A stretch of 64,000 nucleotides of DNA, from assembly GCA_018828145.1 (NCBI GenBank), contig JAHJWO010000017.1, positions 1 through 64,000 on the forward strand, read 5' to 3'. This document shows positions 29,800-39,506 of this stretch, one piece after another. Below the pieces are notes generated by a model, which was not told the origin of the DNA, searched no databases, and saw only the letters and a program-made list of their open reading frames with translations. A program made the translations under genes and the position numbers. The stretch's first letter is position 1. Every line of letters starts with the position of its first letter. This DNA comes from Alphaproteobacteria bacterium (lineage in GTDB: Bacteria > Pseudomonadota > Alphaproteobacteria > Rhizobiales > Devosiaceae).

Positions 29800-30968
29800 T
29801 CTGCTGGCGCCAGTGGCGCTACGGCGCTGCGATAGCTGGGCAGGCCGGTGGCCATGCGCTCTTCGGGCTTGGTGCGGGTCATGGCGAGCATCAACCCCAT
29901 GCCGAAGGCAATGGCAATCATGGACGTGCCGCCATAGCTGACAAAGGGCAGCGTCATGCCCTTGGGCGGAACGAGGTTGAGGTTCACGGCCAGGTTGATC
30001 CCCGATTGCATGGCAAACTGAATCGCCAGCGTGGAGGCGGCGAGGCGGGCGAACAGGCTCGTCTGCCTTTGTGCCCCCATCATGGCGCGGATCACGATGA
30101 AGGCGATCAGCGCAACCAGTACCATGCAGAAGAGGATACCAAACTCGCCGGCGGCGGCGGAAAACACATAGTCGGCATGGGCGTCGGGAATGAGCTTCTT
30201 GGCGATGGATTCACCCGGGCCACGGCCGAACCAGCCGCCCTCGAGCAGAGACTGCAGCGCGCGATCGATCTGGTAGGTGTTGCCGCCCCCCTCGGGGTTG
30301 AGGAAGGTATCGATGCGGCGCGAAAAGTGCGGGAAGAACATATAGGCGCCGAACAGCAGCCCGCCCGCGGCCCCGGCCAGCCCGAAAATGATGAACCAGG
30401 AAATGCCCGAGAGAAACAGCAGCACGGCCCAGGTCGCCAGCACCAGCGCCGTCTGCCCGATATCGGGCTGCAGCAGCAGGCCCACGACAATCGCCAGCAT
30501 GATGGCCGTCGCGATGATCTTGCCGGGCACATTCTTGTGCACCATGGACTCCGAAAACAGCCAGGCGGCGATCACCGCAAAGCCCGGCTTGACGAATTCG
30601 GAGGGCTGAATCGACTGGCCGGCAAAGGAAATCCAGCGCCGCGCGCCCTTGACCTCGGTGCCGAAGCGCAGCGTGGCCCACAACAGGAGCAGGCTCACCA
30701 CCAGCGTCACCAGCGCCCAGATGCGCGCCTGCCGATGGCTGAGAAACGAGGTGCCCACCAGCACGATCAGCGCCGGCACGCAGAACATGGCGTGGCGGAT
30801 GATGAAATGCCAGGGACTGAGGCCCAGCCGCTCGGCCACCGGCGGACTGGCCGCAAAGCTCAGCACCATGCCGCAGGTCATCAGCAGGATCAGCGCGCCG
30901 AGCAGTTCCCGGTCAATCGACCACCACCACTCCGCCAGAGGCGTCTTTTCGGCACGGGAAAACATCAT
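29796..30968 (-). CDS. ftsW: Septal peptidoglycan polymerase FtsW
   Basis: This SEDS-family glycosyltransferase works with FtsI. It has 390 residues and about ten membrane segments. Signature stretches are QPSEFVKPGFAVIAAWLF, LLQPDIGQTALV, GPGESIAKKLIPDAHADYVF and the C-terminal PFVSYGGTSMIA. It is preceded not by murD but by the DUF4394 gene and its terminator (31073-31104), so ftsW-murG-murC needs its own promoter in the 105-nt gap, or read-through. Confidence 0.95.
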   Translation of the reverse strand: MMFSRAEKTPLAEWWWSIDRELLGALILLMTCGMVLSFAASPPVAERLGLSPWHFIIRHAMFCVPALIVLVGTSFLSHRQARIWALVTLVVSLLLLWATLRFGTEVKGARRWISFAGQSIQPSEFVKPGFAVIAAWLFSESMVHKNVPGKIIATAIMLAIVVGLLLQPDIGQTALVLATWAVLLFLSGISWFIIFGLAGAAGGLLFGAYMFFPHFSRRIDTFLNPEGGGNTYQIDRALQSLLEGGWFGRGPGESIAKKLIPDAHADYVFSAAAGEFGILFCMVLVALIAFIVIRAMMGAQRQTSLFARLAASTLAIQFAMQSGINLAVNLNLVPPKGMTLPFVSYGGTSMIAIAFGMGLMLAMTRTKPEERMATGLPSYRSAVAPLAPAE

Positions 30969-31072
30969 GGAGGAAACGCCGGGCTACTCGATACAAACTG
31001 CCTGCAATTGTAGCAGGTGGTTGGTTACCGATTTCCGAACCCGCGTTGCGTTTTGCGACTCCGCGACAGCAA

Positions 31073-31104
31073 AAAGCGCGCGGACCGGCAAATCCGCGCG
31101 CTTT
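31073..31104 (-). terminator. Rho-independent terminator inside the dcw cluster
   Basis: On the minus strand AAAGCGCGCGGA and TCCGCGCGCTTT form a 12-bp stem with an 8-nt loop, followed by TTTTTGC when counted through the stem end. It lies 24 nt past the stop of the DUF4394 gene and upstream of ftsW. Confidence 0.85.
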
Positions 31105-31127
31105 CCCCTGCTGTGAGGCTGCCGACC

Positions 31128-31913
31128 CTACTGGAGGATGGCGATATCGCTGATCATGCCGTCAACGCCCTCAATGGCTCCGACTTCCGTGGCGGCGCCG
31201 GATTCCAGATCGACGGTGTGGAGCACATTGTCGACCACCAGATAGGCGGTGTTTTCCAGGGCCTCGGTGGCAGCAATGTCGAAGGCGTAGCTCGAGCCCT
31301 CGACGCCAAGCTCGCCGATGGCGCCCAGGGTGCCGTCATTGGGGGAAACCTGCTGGATCAGTGCCGCGATGGTGGCGTCGATGTCATACATGGCCGTGGC
31401 TTCGGGCTTGCCGATCGAATTGATATAGGCGGCGGCAACGATGGCCGGGGTCTCGCCCTCATGCATGTCGCCGGCCTCATAGGCCAGCGAGCCGTCGACC
31501 GTCACCATGCCGTCATCGACATTGACGCGATGATTGGTGCCATCGGTCGCCATCAGGCGGAGGCGGTCGGCCATGGGGTTGAAGTCGACGATGGCGCCCT
31601 CGAAGCTGGGCAGCATTTCCGACAGGGTGGATTTCATGGTGGCGGCGCCACTGGCCGTGTCGATGGTGACGACTTCGCCCGCCAGCGTCACGCCATAGAG
31701 CAGCTTGTCGGCGGGGCGCACATCGATGCCGGCAAGGCCATCGACACCGGTGACATCCATCGTGCCGCTGACGGCGCGGATCTCGGTGTCGAACATCACC
31801 AGGGTCGTGCCACCGACAAGTCCGATGGCGGGGGCGGCATGGGCGGCGGTGGCAAGCGTGGCGGTGCCGAGCAGCAGGGCAGCGCGCAGGGCGTAGCGAG
31901 CGGTAGCAGTCAC
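31128..31913 (-). CDS. Exported DUF4394 protein in the murD position
   Basis: The 261-residue protein starts at GTG 31913, where GAGGAG lies 7 nt upstream. A signal peptide (ALRAALLLGTATLATAAHA) precedes a repetitive beta-rich region typical of DUF4394 (TLVMFDTEIRAV, LAGIDVRPADKLLYGVTLAG, VDFNPMADRLRLMATDGTNH, AGDMHEGETPAIVAAAYINS). The family is exported and probably propeller-like, with no known function. It lies between mraY and ftsW, where murD is found in related genomes, and has its own terminator. A 7-bp hairpin (31966-31986) sits between it and mraY. Nothing links it to cell-wall synthesis, so it looks like an insertion or replacement. Confidence 0.85.
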   Translation of the reverse strand: MTATARYALRAALLLGTATLATAAHAAPAIGLVGGTTLVMFDTEIRAVSGTMDVTGVDGLAGIDVRPADKLLYGVTLAGEVVTIDTASGAATMKSTLSEMLPSFEGAIVDFNPMADRLRLMATDGTNHRVNVDDGMVTVDGSLAYEAGDMHEGETPAIVAAAYINSIGKPEATAMYDIDATIAALIQQVSPNDGTLGAIGELGVEGSSYAFDIAATEALENTAYLVVDNVLHTVDLESGAATEVGAIEGVDGMISDIAILQ

Positions 31914-32068
31914 GGGAAGTCTCCTCGTTTGGGCCACGTTGTACTCTGTGGCCAGGGATGGCTGTGGGACGAAGTGCTATCGTCCCGTGCAGCTACGGGG
32001 AGACGGAGGCAGGAGTTTCCGGAATGGGCCGAATGCCGGGAACACGAGGACGTGATCCCGGACTGCAA

Positions 32069-33154
32069 TCAGCGCAGCTTGAGGCTCGACAGGCCGATCA
32101 GCGCCAGCACGAAGCTGATGATCCAGAAGCGGATCACCACCTGGCTCTCGGTCCAGCCGAGATGCTCGAAATGGTGGTGGATCGGCGCCATGCGGAACAC
32201 CCGCTTGCCGGTGAGCTTGAACGAGGTCACCTGCACGATGACCGAAACGGTCTCCAGCACGAACAGCCCGCCGATGATGGCCAGGACGATTTCGTGCTTG
32301 GTGGCGACGGCGATCGTGCCCAGGGCGCCGCCCAGGGCGAGCGAACCGGTATCGCCCATGAAGATCTGTGCGGGTGGCGCGTTGAACCACAGAAAACCCA
32401 GCCCAGCCCCGATCAGCGCGCCGCACACGACGGAGAGCTCGCCTGTACCGGGCACGTAGTTGAGCAGCAGGTAATCGGAGAAGCTCACGCTACCCACCAG
32501 ATAGGCGATGAGTGCGAAGCAGGCGGCCGCGACCATGACCGGGACGATGGCAAGGCCATCGAGCCCGTCGGTCAGGTTGACCGAATTGCCGGCCGCCATG
32601 ACGACGAAGCCGCCGAACAGGATGTAGAAATAACCCAGGTTGAGCGCCAGATCCTTGACGAAGGGAAACAGCATCGAGGTGCCATAGGCGCCCGAGGCCA
32701 GCTGGGAGATGGCAAAGGCCGCGATGCCGCCGATCAGCGCTTCGAGCAGCAGCCGCTGCTTGCTGCCAAAGCCCTTGTGGCTCATGCGCTTGACCTTGAG
32801 ATAGTCGTCATAAAAGCCGATGGCGCCAAAGCCCACGGTGACGAAGAGCACGACCCAGACATAGCCATTGCTGAGATTGGCCCAGAGCAAGGTCGAGAAC
32901 ACCGCGCCGGACAGGATCATCAGCCCGCCCATGGTGGGCGTGCCCTTCTTGGTCAGCAGGTGCCCGGCCGGACCATCCTCGCGGATCGGCTGGCCCTTGC
33001 CCTGCTTGAGGCGCAGCAGCGCGATCATGCCGGGGCCGAACAGGAACACGAAGAACAGCGCGGTTATGACCGCGCCGGCCGTGCGGAATGTGATGTAGCG
33101 GAAAACGTTGAAGGCCGTGAGCGCGTCACCCAGCTGGCCGAGAAAGTACAACAT
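32069..33154 (-). CDS. mraY: Phospho-MurNAc-pentapeptide transferase
   Basis: MraY makes lipid I in the inner membrane. It has 361 residues and ten membrane segments. Active-site motifs are visible: IGFYDDYLK (catalytic Asp pair), [35 protein letters not shown] and MAPIHHHFE. The start at 33154 ([20 protein letters not shown]) matches the family N-terminus; the longer open frame upstream overlaps murF and is rejected. It starts 28 nt after murF. murD is missing downstream. Confidence 0.96.
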   Translation of the reverse strand: MLYFLGQLGDALTAFNVFRYITFRTAGAVITALFFVFLFGPGMIALLRLKQGKGQPIREDGPAGHLLTKKGTPTMGGLMILSGAVFSTLLWANLSNGYVWVVLFVTVGFGAIGFYDDYLKVKRMSHKGFGSKQRLLLEALIGGIAAFAISQLASGAYGTSMLFPFVKDLALNLGYFYILFGGFVVMAAGNSVNLTDGLDGLAIVPVMVAAACFALIAYLVGSVSFSDYLLLNYVPGTGELSVVCGALIGAGLGFLWFNAPPAQIFMGDTGSLALGGALGTIAVATKHEIVLAIIGGLFVLETVSVIVQVTSFKLTGKRVFRMAPIHHHFEHLGWTESQVVIRFWIISFVLALIGLSSLKLR

Positions 33155-33182
33155 GAAATGAAACGTCCTCGCTGGGGTGGGA

Positions 33183-34574
33183 TCAGGTGTTTTCGAACCG
33201 TTGGCGGATCTTGTCGACGACGCCCGCAAGCCCCACGCCGTTGGACCCTTTGACCATAACTGCGTCGCCATAGGCAAGGTCGTTGAGCACAATCTCCGCC
33301 ATCTCTGCGGCCGTCTGTGTGTGGGCGGCCACACGCCCGGCGCCCAGCGCCTCGGCCAGCGCAGCCATTGCCGGCCCCACCAGATAGACGCGTTCGGCGC
33401 CCGAATTGGTGACAGCGGGCGCCAGGCTCGCATGCAGGCTCGCCGATTGCGGCCCCAGTTCCAGCATGTCCCCCAGGATGACGACCTTGCGTCCGCCCGG
33501 GGCAGCCTGGCCGGCAAACACTTCGAGCGCCGCATTCATCGAGGCGGTGTTGGCATTGTAGCTTTCGTCGGTCAGCAGCAGCGGACGATCGTCCGGCCCC
33601 AGCCGGCTACGCTGTCCCCGCCCCGGCTGGGCACCAAATCCGGCCAGCGCCCGCAGCGCCACGGCGGGCTCGACGCCGGCAATATGGGCGACGGCCAGCG
33701 CCGCGGTGGCATTGGCCACCATGTGACGGCCTGGCACATTGAGAACGAGCGCATGGCGCTCGCCATCATGCTCGATGGTGGCAAAGCTGCGTTCGCCAAT
33801 GGTCTGGATGTCGAGAATCTGCCAGTCGGCGCCGCGGGCCTCGCCATAGGTCACCACCCGGCTGACGCCGGCCGCATTGGCTTCATCGAGCAGCACGCCG
33901 ATCTGGGCATGATCGGCATTGAGGACGGCCGTGCCGCCCGGCTCGAGCCCGGCAAAGATCTCCGCCTTGGCGCGGGCAATGCCATCGAGCGAGCCGAAGG
34001 CCTCCAGATGCGCCGGGGCGATGGTGGTGATGACGGCGATGTGCGGCCGCACCAGTTGTGCCAGCGGCCGGATTTCGTCCGGCGCGCTCATGCCCATTTC
34101 GAAGACGCCGAATTCTGCCTGCTCGGGGAAGCGTGCCAGCATCAGCGGCACGCCCCAGTGATTGTTGAAGCTCTTGATCGAGGCATGGGTCTGCCCGGCT
34201 GCCTCGAACACGACGCGAATGGCCTCCTTGGTCGTGGTCTTGCCGACACTGCCGGTGACCCCGATCACGATGGCCCGGCTGCGGGCGCGCGCGGCGCGCG
34301 CGATGTCGCGCAGGCCTTCAAGCGCGTTCGTCACGTGGATGCGCCGGGCACCCTCGCCCTTGTGCACGAGAGCCGCGACCGCGCCATTTTCCAGCGCCTT
34401 GTCGACGAAGTCATGCCCGTCAAAGCGGTCACCCTTGATGGCGACGAAGAGCGCATCGTGGCCCAGCTCACGGGAATCGATGGAAATGGCATTGATGGGG
34501 GTATCGGGGGCGAGGTCGGACGCCCCCCCGGTGGCGGCAAGGATTTCGGCGATGGTATAGAGGGGCTGGGTCAT
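33183..34574 (-). CDS. murF: UDP-MurNAc-tripeptide--D-Ala-D-Ala ligase
   Basis: MurF adds D-Ala-D-Ala to the stem peptide. It has 463 residues, with P-loop [14 protein letters not shown] (about 105-118), [18 protein letters not shown], and C-terminal [14 protein letters not shown] and LGDMLELG. No clear Shine-Dalgarno precedes the ATG. A repeat element of about 136 nt separates it from murE, where the two genes are usually adjacent or overlapping. Confidence 0.95.
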   Translation of the reverse strand: MTQPLYTIAEILAATGGASDLAPDTPINAISIDSRELGHDALFVAIKGDRFDGHDFVDKALENGAVAALVHKGEGARRIHVTNALEGLRDIARAARARSRAIVIGVTGSVGKTTTKEAIRVVFEAAGQTHASIKSFNNHWGVPLMLARFPEQAEFGVFEMGMSAPDEIRPLAQLVRPHIAVITTIAPAHLEAFGSLDGIARAKAEIFAGLEPGGTAVLNADHAQIGVLLDEANAAGVSRVVTYGEARGADWQILDIQTIGERSFATIEHDGERHALVLNVPGRHMVANATAALAVAHIAGVEPAVALRALAGFGAQPGRGQRSRLGPDDRPLLLTDESYNANTASMNAALEVFAGQAAPGGRKVVILGDMLELGPQSASLHASLAPAVTNSGAERVYLVGPAMAALAEALGAGRVAAHTQTAAEMAEIVLNDLAYGDAVMVKGSNGVGLAGVVDKIRQRFENT

Positions 34575-34596
34575 GGTCGGATGTAGCCGCTAGCGT

Positions 34597-34732
34597 CTTC
34601 ACCTCTTCCTCCGGGGGAGAGGTCGACCTTCGGTCGGATGAGGGGGCCTTTGCCAGGCGCGGTGTGCGGGGAAGCCTCCCTCACCCGGCGCTGCGCGCCG
34701 ACCTCTCCCCCAAAGGGAAAGGTGTGTCTCGG
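34597..34732. repeat. Palindromic repeat between murE and murF
   Basis: Two copies of the CT-rich palindrome family: CACCTCTTCCTCCGGGGGAG at the 5' side, and CCTCACCCGGCGCTGCGCGCC followed by ACCTCTCCCCCAAAGGGAAA at the 3' side. The arrangement is nearly the same as the element at 8527-8657. Confidence 0.85.
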
Positions 34733-34754
34733 TGGCTCCGGCTCTCTCAATCTC

Positions 34755-36197
34755 TTACCCCTTGATCGCCTCCGCCACGACCTCATGGTCGGAGAAATGG
34801 TGCTTCGTCGTTCCGATGATCTGGTAGTCCTCGTGGCCCTTGCCGGCAACCAGCAGGACATCACCGGCTTCGAGCGACTTGACCGCCGCGGTGATCGCCG
34901 CCTTTCGGTCGCCGATCTCCTTGGCCCCCTTGGCCGCCGCGAGGATTTCCGCGCGGATGGTCTTGGGGTCTTCGGTGCGCGGATTGTCGTCCGTGACGAT
35001 GACGTCGTCGGCCATGCGCTGGGCGACTTCGCCCATCATTGGCCGCTTGCCCTTGTCGCGATCGCCCCCTGCCCCGAATACGACCCTGAGCTTTCCCTTG
35101 GCATATGGCCGAAGCGAGGCAAGCGCCGATTCCAGCGCCACCGGCTTGTGGGAATAATCGATGAAGATCGCCGCGCCATTGTGCTCGCCGACCAGTTCAA
35201 GCCGCCCCTTGGCGCCAACCAGTTCGCTGAGCGCGGGAAAGGCCTGTGCCTTGTCCACGCCGCTCGACATGGCGAGCGCTGCTGCGACGATGGCGTTGGA
35301 CACCTGGAATTCGCCGGTCAGCGGAAGATGGAAGCTGAGCTTTTCACCGACATGGCGCACCTCGACACGCTGGCCATAGCCTTCCGGCTTGACCGACAGC
35401 ACTTCGATATAGGCGCCCTCGCGTCCGACCGTCAGCAGCGTAGCGCTGGCGCCGAGCGCGGCGAACATGAAGGGTTCGTATTCCGGATCATCGACATTGA
35501 CCACGGCGGCGCCGCCATCGACGAGCAGATCGGTGAACAGCCGCAGCTTGGCATTGCGGTATTCGTCCATGTCGGCGTGGTAGTCGAGGTGGTCACGGCT
35601 GAGATTGGTGAAGGCGACCGCTTCAAAATGCATGCCGTCGAGCCGGCGCTGGTCGAGGCCATGGCTCGATGCCTCGAGCGCCACGTGGTCGATGCCCTGC
35701 GCCTTGAGTGCCCGCATGGACTGATGCAGCGTGCGCGAATCCGGCGTGGTGAGGCTGCCCTCGATCAGGCGCGTGGCGGTCTCGACACCCAGCGTGCCGA
35801 TGCTGGCGCCCGGTATGCCAGCATAGTTCCAGATCTGGCGCACAAAGGATGCAACGGACGTCTTGCCATTGGTGCCCGTCACCGCGACGGTGATTTCCGG
35901 CTGCGGCTCGAAAATGCGCGAGGCGGCGCGGGCATAGGACGCGCGCACATCCTTGACGATGATCACCGGCACCCCGGGGTCACCCACGGGTGCGGTATCG
36001 GTGATGACGGCCAGCGCGCCGCGACGGACCGCATCTGCCACGAACTGGTTGCCGTGCACATTATGCCCCGGCAGCGCAAAGAAGATGTCGCCCGGCTCGA
36101 TCCGGCGGCTGTCGGAATTGAGACCGAAGACGGCGCCCAGGCCCTTTTTGGGGCGGGCTCCAGAGCCTTCGAGCAGTTGTGTTACACTGAGTGACAC
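34755..36197 (-). CDS. murE: UDP-MurNAc-tripeptide synthetase (meso-DAP adding)
   Basis: MurE adds the third stem residue. It has 480 residues from GTG 36197, which has AAGGA about 8 nt upstream. The P-loop is VTGTNGKTSVA (about 106-116). The DNPR motif (VTDDNPRTEDP), which selects meso-diaminopimelate over lysine, is present, so DAP is the expected substrate. Other conserved parts are LEASSHGLDQRRLDG and LSRDHLDYH. It begins 25 nt after ftsI. Confidence 0.95.
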   Translation of the reverse strand: MSLSVTQLLEGSGARPKKGLGAVFGLNSDSRRIEPGDIFFALPGHNVHGNQFVADAVRRGALAVITDTAPVGDPGVPVIIVKDVRASYARAASRIFEPQPEITVAVTGTNGKTSVASFVRQIWNYAGIPGASIGTLGVETATRLIEGSLTTPDSRTLHQSMRALKAQGIDHVALEASSHGLDQRRLDGMHFEAVAFTNLSRDHLDYHADMDEYRNAKLRLFTDLLVDGGAAVVNVDDPEYEPFMFAALGASATLLTVGREGAYIEVLSVKPEGYGQRVEVRHVGEKLSFHLPLTGEFQVSNAIVAAALAMSSGVDKAQAFPALSELVGAKGRLELVGEHNGAAIFIDYSHKPVALESALASLRPYAKGKLRVVFGAGGDRDKGKRPMMGEVAQRMADDVIVTDDNPRTEDPKTIRAEILAAAKGAKEIGDRKAAITAAVKSLEAGDVLLVAGKGHEDYQIIGTTKHHFSDHEVVAEAIKG

Positions 36198-36222
36198 GGT
36201 GGCAAATCCTTCTGGATCAGAT

Positions 36223-37932
36223 CTATCGGAGAGCGGGTGGAACGAGGTTCTGGTCCAGAACTTCGGAAAAATCGGGGGCGATGCCCAGCATGGGCGCGAC
36301 CCGCTGCACAATCCGGCCGGTGACCGTGCCCGCATTCCAGCCGGCCGTCGTGCCCGATTGCGGATTTTCCGCCTTGGGCTCGTCCACCATGATGACCATG
36401 GCATAGCGGGGATTGTCGAGTGGGAAGGCCGAGGCGAAGAAGTTGGTGACCTTGCTGGCCGAATAGCGGCCGTCGACCACCTTTTCGGCGGTGCCGGTCT
36501 TGCCGCCGACCCGATAACCCTGCGCGGCCTTGTTCATCTGCGACCCGGAACCTTCAAGCGCATTGAGGCGCATCAGGTAGCGCAGGGCATCGCTGGTCGA
36601 TGGCTGCAGTACGCGCTGGTAGAAGGGCTCCGTGTCGGCAATGTCCCGCTTGTAGAGCGTGGGCGGCACCAGGTTGCCGCCATTGGCGAAGGCGGCATAG
36701 GCCGCGACCATGTGCAGGGGCGATACCGAAAGCCCGTGGCCGAATGATGCGGTAGCGGCGCCAACCTCGGAAAAATCCTTCGGAACGGTCGGCAGCCGCA
36801 TTTCGGGCAGTTCGAACGGCACGCGCTTGTCAAAGCCCATGCGGGTGAGGAAGGCCCGATAGTCTTCCTTGCCCATGGCCTGCATGATGCGGATCGTGCC
36901 GATATTGGAGGAGTATTTGTAGACTTCCGGCAGGCTGAGAATGCGGTGCTTGCCGTGGAAGTCATCGATGGTGAAGCGGCCGAAGCGGATGCCGAAGCGT
37001 GCATCGAACTGGTCCGAGACCGAGACCGCGCCGCTATCCAGCGCACCGGCCATGGTCACCGTCTTGAAAATCGAGCCGGGCTCGAAAATGCCCGCGGTGA
37101 TGCGGTTGAAACTGTCCTTGACGAGGGCACTCGCCGGCTGGTTCGGATCGAAATCGGGCAGCGAGGCCAGGGCAATGATCTCGCCGGTATGAATGTCCAT
37201 CATCACGCCGGCTGCAGCGACGGCCTTGTAGCGCTCGAGGGCATCGATGAGCTGCTCGTGCATCACATGCTGCACGCGCATGTCCACCGACAGCTCCACC
37301 GGCGCCAGCGCATTGCCGCGGGCCAGGCCCAGATCCTGCAGCAGGGCGACATTCTCGCCATCCATATGCGCTTCGATGCCGGCGATGCCCTGGTTGTCGA
37401 TATTGGTCGACCCCAGGATATGGCTGGCTTCGTTCATGCCCGGATAGAAGCGCTTGGACTCGGTGATGAAGTCGATGCCGGGAATGCCCAGCCGCATCAC
37501 CCGGTCCTGGATGACCGGCGAGAGCTCGCGCTGCACCCAGACGAAACCCTTGTCGCCCGTCAGCCGGTTGCGCAGCCAGGCCTCGTCGAGATCGGGCAGC
37601 ACCGTGCGCAGCTTCTGCACGGCTTCTTCCACGTCGATGATGCGGCGGGGCTCGGCGAACAGCGACGGCACGCGGATATCCACGGCCATTTCGAGGCCGT
37701 TGCGATCCAGGATCGGCGGCCGCGTGGCGGTAATGACGTCGCGCGCCTGACCCTCGATGGTGGAATCGGGCACGACCATGCCCAGCTGCACCAGCCGTCC
37801 ACCGACCAGGCCAAAGCCCATCAGCATGGCCAGCACCATCCAGCGAATGCGCGCCTGGGTGAGGTTGCCGCGCACCTTGCGGGCGCCATCGAGCGCGATT
37901 GTGGGGCCGAAGCCTTCGCCGACAACCGCCAT
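36223..37932 (-). CDS. ftsI: Septal transpeptidase FtsI (PBP3)
   Basis: This class B penicillin-binding protein crosslinks septal peptidoglycan with FtsW. It has 569 residues, with one membrane segment (about 31-51), a PBP dimerisation domain (RPPILDRNGLEMA) and a transpeptidase domain with SIFK (S287, K290), SSN (341-343) and KTGT (478-481), all intact. It overlaps ftsL by one base in a TAATG junction. Confidence 0.96.
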   Translation of the reverse strand: MAVVGEGFGPTIALDGARKVRGNLTQARIRWMVLAMLMGFGLVGGRLVQLGMVVPDSTIEGQARDVITATRPPILDRNGLEMAVDIRVPSLFAEPRRIIDVEEAVQKLRTVLPDLDEAWLRNRLTGDKGFVWVQRELSPVIQDRVMRLGIPGIDFITESKRFYPGMNEASHILGSTNIDNQGIAGIEAHMDGENVALLQDLGLARGNALAPVELSVDMRVQHVMHEQLIDALERYKAVAAAGVMMDIHTGEIIALASLPDFDPNQPASALVKDSFNRITAGIFEPGSIFKTVTMAGALDSGAVSVSDQFDARFGIRFGRFTIDDFHGKHRILSLPEVYKYSSNIGTIRIMQAMGKEDYRAFLTRMGFDKRVPFELPEMRLPTVPKDFSEVGAATASFGHGLSVSPLHMVAAYAAFANGGNLVPPTLYKRDIADTEPFYQRVLQPSTSDALRYLMRLNALEGSGSQMNKAAQGYRVGGKTGTAEKVVDGRYSASKVTNFFASAFPLDNPRYAMVIMVDEPKAENPQSGTTAGWNAGTVTGRIVQRVAPMLGIAPDFSEVLDQNLVPPALR

Positions 37933-38315
37933 TATTCGATCCCCTCAAGTTCCAGGATGGCGTCGATCGGATCAACCCCGGCAGCCAGGGATTCGAACAG
38001 GGAGTCCATGGCGGCGCTATTGGGCTTGGCCGGGCGCATGGGCAGGGCTGCAAAGGCGCCGAACTGCTCCTGCTTGACCGGCGCAATGGCCAGCGCCATT
38101 TCATGCCGGCGCACGATCGGCTCGATATGGCCGGGCTGGCCCAGCACGGCCTCGTCGGCCTTGAGCAGCGACAGCTGGCCCTCCTGGCTATCGATCTCGG
38201 CGATCAGCGCGGTCCGCTCGCTCGCCGTATTCTCGATGGAGAATTTGAGCGCATAGACGCCGGCCAGCATGAAGACGCTGGTAAAGATCAGGATGATGTT
38301 GAGATTGCGGATCAT
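37932..38315 (-). CDS. ftsL: Cell division protein FtsL
   Basis: This 127-residue bitopic protein has an N-terminal membrane segment ([20 protein letters not shown]), a periplasmic coiled-coil stretch ([28 protein letters not shown]) with the [11 protein letters not shown] motif typical of alphaproteobacterial FtsL, and a low-complexity tail. FtsL bridges FtsQ and FtsW/FtsI. It overlaps rsmH by ATGA and ftsI by one base. Confidence 0.88.
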   Translation of the reverse strand: MIRNLNIILIFTSVFMLAGVYALKFSIENTASERTALIAEIDSQEGQLSLLKADEAVLGQPGHIEPIVRRHEMALAIAPVKQEQFGAFAALPMRPAKPNSAAMDSLFESLAAGVDPIDAILELEGIE

Positions 38316-39322
38316 GCGGCACCCCGCACCTGCGGCACGCCCAGGCCGTCGAACTTGACGGGCCGCGCTGGCGCTGCCGATCGGCTGGCGGCGCGCAAAG
38401 TGGCCGAGCGTGCGCGCGGATTGCGGCCCAGTTCTGCCTCCCCGGCCTTGCGCGCCTTGGCGACCTCGACCCAGCGCCGCGCCTCGGTCTCCACCTGCGG
38501 CATGTGCCGCGACTGGGCCGGGCCGCCCTTGTCGGGGTCGAAGAAGCGCTTGACGATGCGGTCTTCCAGCGAATGGAAGGTAACGACGACGAGCCGGCCG
38601 CCCTCGGCCAGCAGTCTCTCGGCGGCAAAGAGCGCTTCGACCAGCTGGTCGAATTCGGCGTTGACCGCAATGCGCAGCGCCTGGAACGTGCGCGTGGCGG
38701 GATGAGCATCGCCCGGCTTGCGCCCGATGGCCTTTTCGACGATGCGGGCCAGCTCGATCGTGGTGGCAATCGGGGCGGTCTCGCGCGCGGCGACGATGAA
38801 CTGGGCAATGCGGCGGGACTTGCGCTCTTCGCCGAAGGCATAGAGCAGGTTGGCCAGCGCCTCGCCCTCGAGCCCGTTGACCAGATCGGCCGCGCTCTCG
38901 CCCTGCCCGCTCATCCGCATGTCGAGCGGCCCGTCGCGCATGAAGGAAAAGCCGCGCTCGGCCTGGTCGAGCTGCATGGAGGAAACCCCGATATCGAGCA
39001 CGACGCCATCGATGGGGCCATGCTCTGCCGCCAGCGTGTCCAGTTCGGAAAAGGTACCGGGAACGAAGATGAAGCGCCCCTCGAACTCGGCCATCAATGT
39101 ATCAGCGAAGGGCTGCACGCTGGGGTCGCGGTCAATAGCTATGACAATAGCTCCCGCTTCGAGCAGCGCGCGGGAATAGCCACCGGCGCCAAAGGTGCCA
39201 TCGACGATGCGTTTGCCGGCAAGCGGAGACAGCGCCGCGAGCACCTCGTCCATGAGAACGGGAACATGCGGGCCGGCAGACTGGCTGGTATCGGGCATGG
39301 AACGCTTGCCCATAGATGCCAC
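38312..39322 (-). CDS. rsmH: 16S rRNA (cytosine1402-N4)-methyltransferase
   Basis: RsmH (MraW) methylates C1402 in the ribosomal P site. It has about 336 residues, with [13 protein letters not shown] at the N-terminus, SAM motif [35 protein letters not shown], and C-terminal [15 protein letters not shown]. The start is uncertain: GTG 39322 has GGAG 7 nt upstream, but ATG 39313 is also possible. It is the first gene of the dcw cluster here; mraZ, which often precedes it, is missing. Confidence 0.95.
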   Translation of the reverse strand: MASMGKRSMPDTSQSAGPHVPVLMDEVLAALSPLAGKRIVDGTFGAGGYSRALLEAGAIVIAIDRDPSVQPFADTLMAEFEGRFIFVPGTFSELDTLAAEHGPIDGVVLDIGVSSMQLDQAERGFSFMRDGPLDMRMSGQGESAADLVNGLEGEALANLLYAFGEERKSRRIAQFIVAARETAPIATTIELARIVEKAIGRKPGDAHPATRTFQALRIAVNAEFDQLVEALFAAERLLAEGGRLVVVTFHSLEDRIVKRFFDPDKGGPAQSRHMPQVETEARRWVEVAKARKAGEAELGRNPRARSATLRAASRSAAPARPVKFDGLGVPQVRGAA

Positions 39323-39506
39323 TACTCCACTCCGGCTGATAGGCGCCGGTTCGTAAACTTTGCGCCACTCTGACCGAGGACGCTTAAGATTCTATTTCCC
39401 ATGCGCTGCCGGGCGGGCAATTTTGGTCACATGTCGCCCTGAAAACGGCCGGAAATTCGCAGCGGGAATTAATATTTGCATATTGTGGCCAACCCGCTTC
39501 TGGGCC

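Noticed and set aside
31914..32068. murD remnant between mraY and the DUF4394 gene
   Set aside because: No MurD N-terminal glycine-rich motif or P-loop can be read in any frame. The gap shows only a 7-bp hairpin and unrelated sequence.
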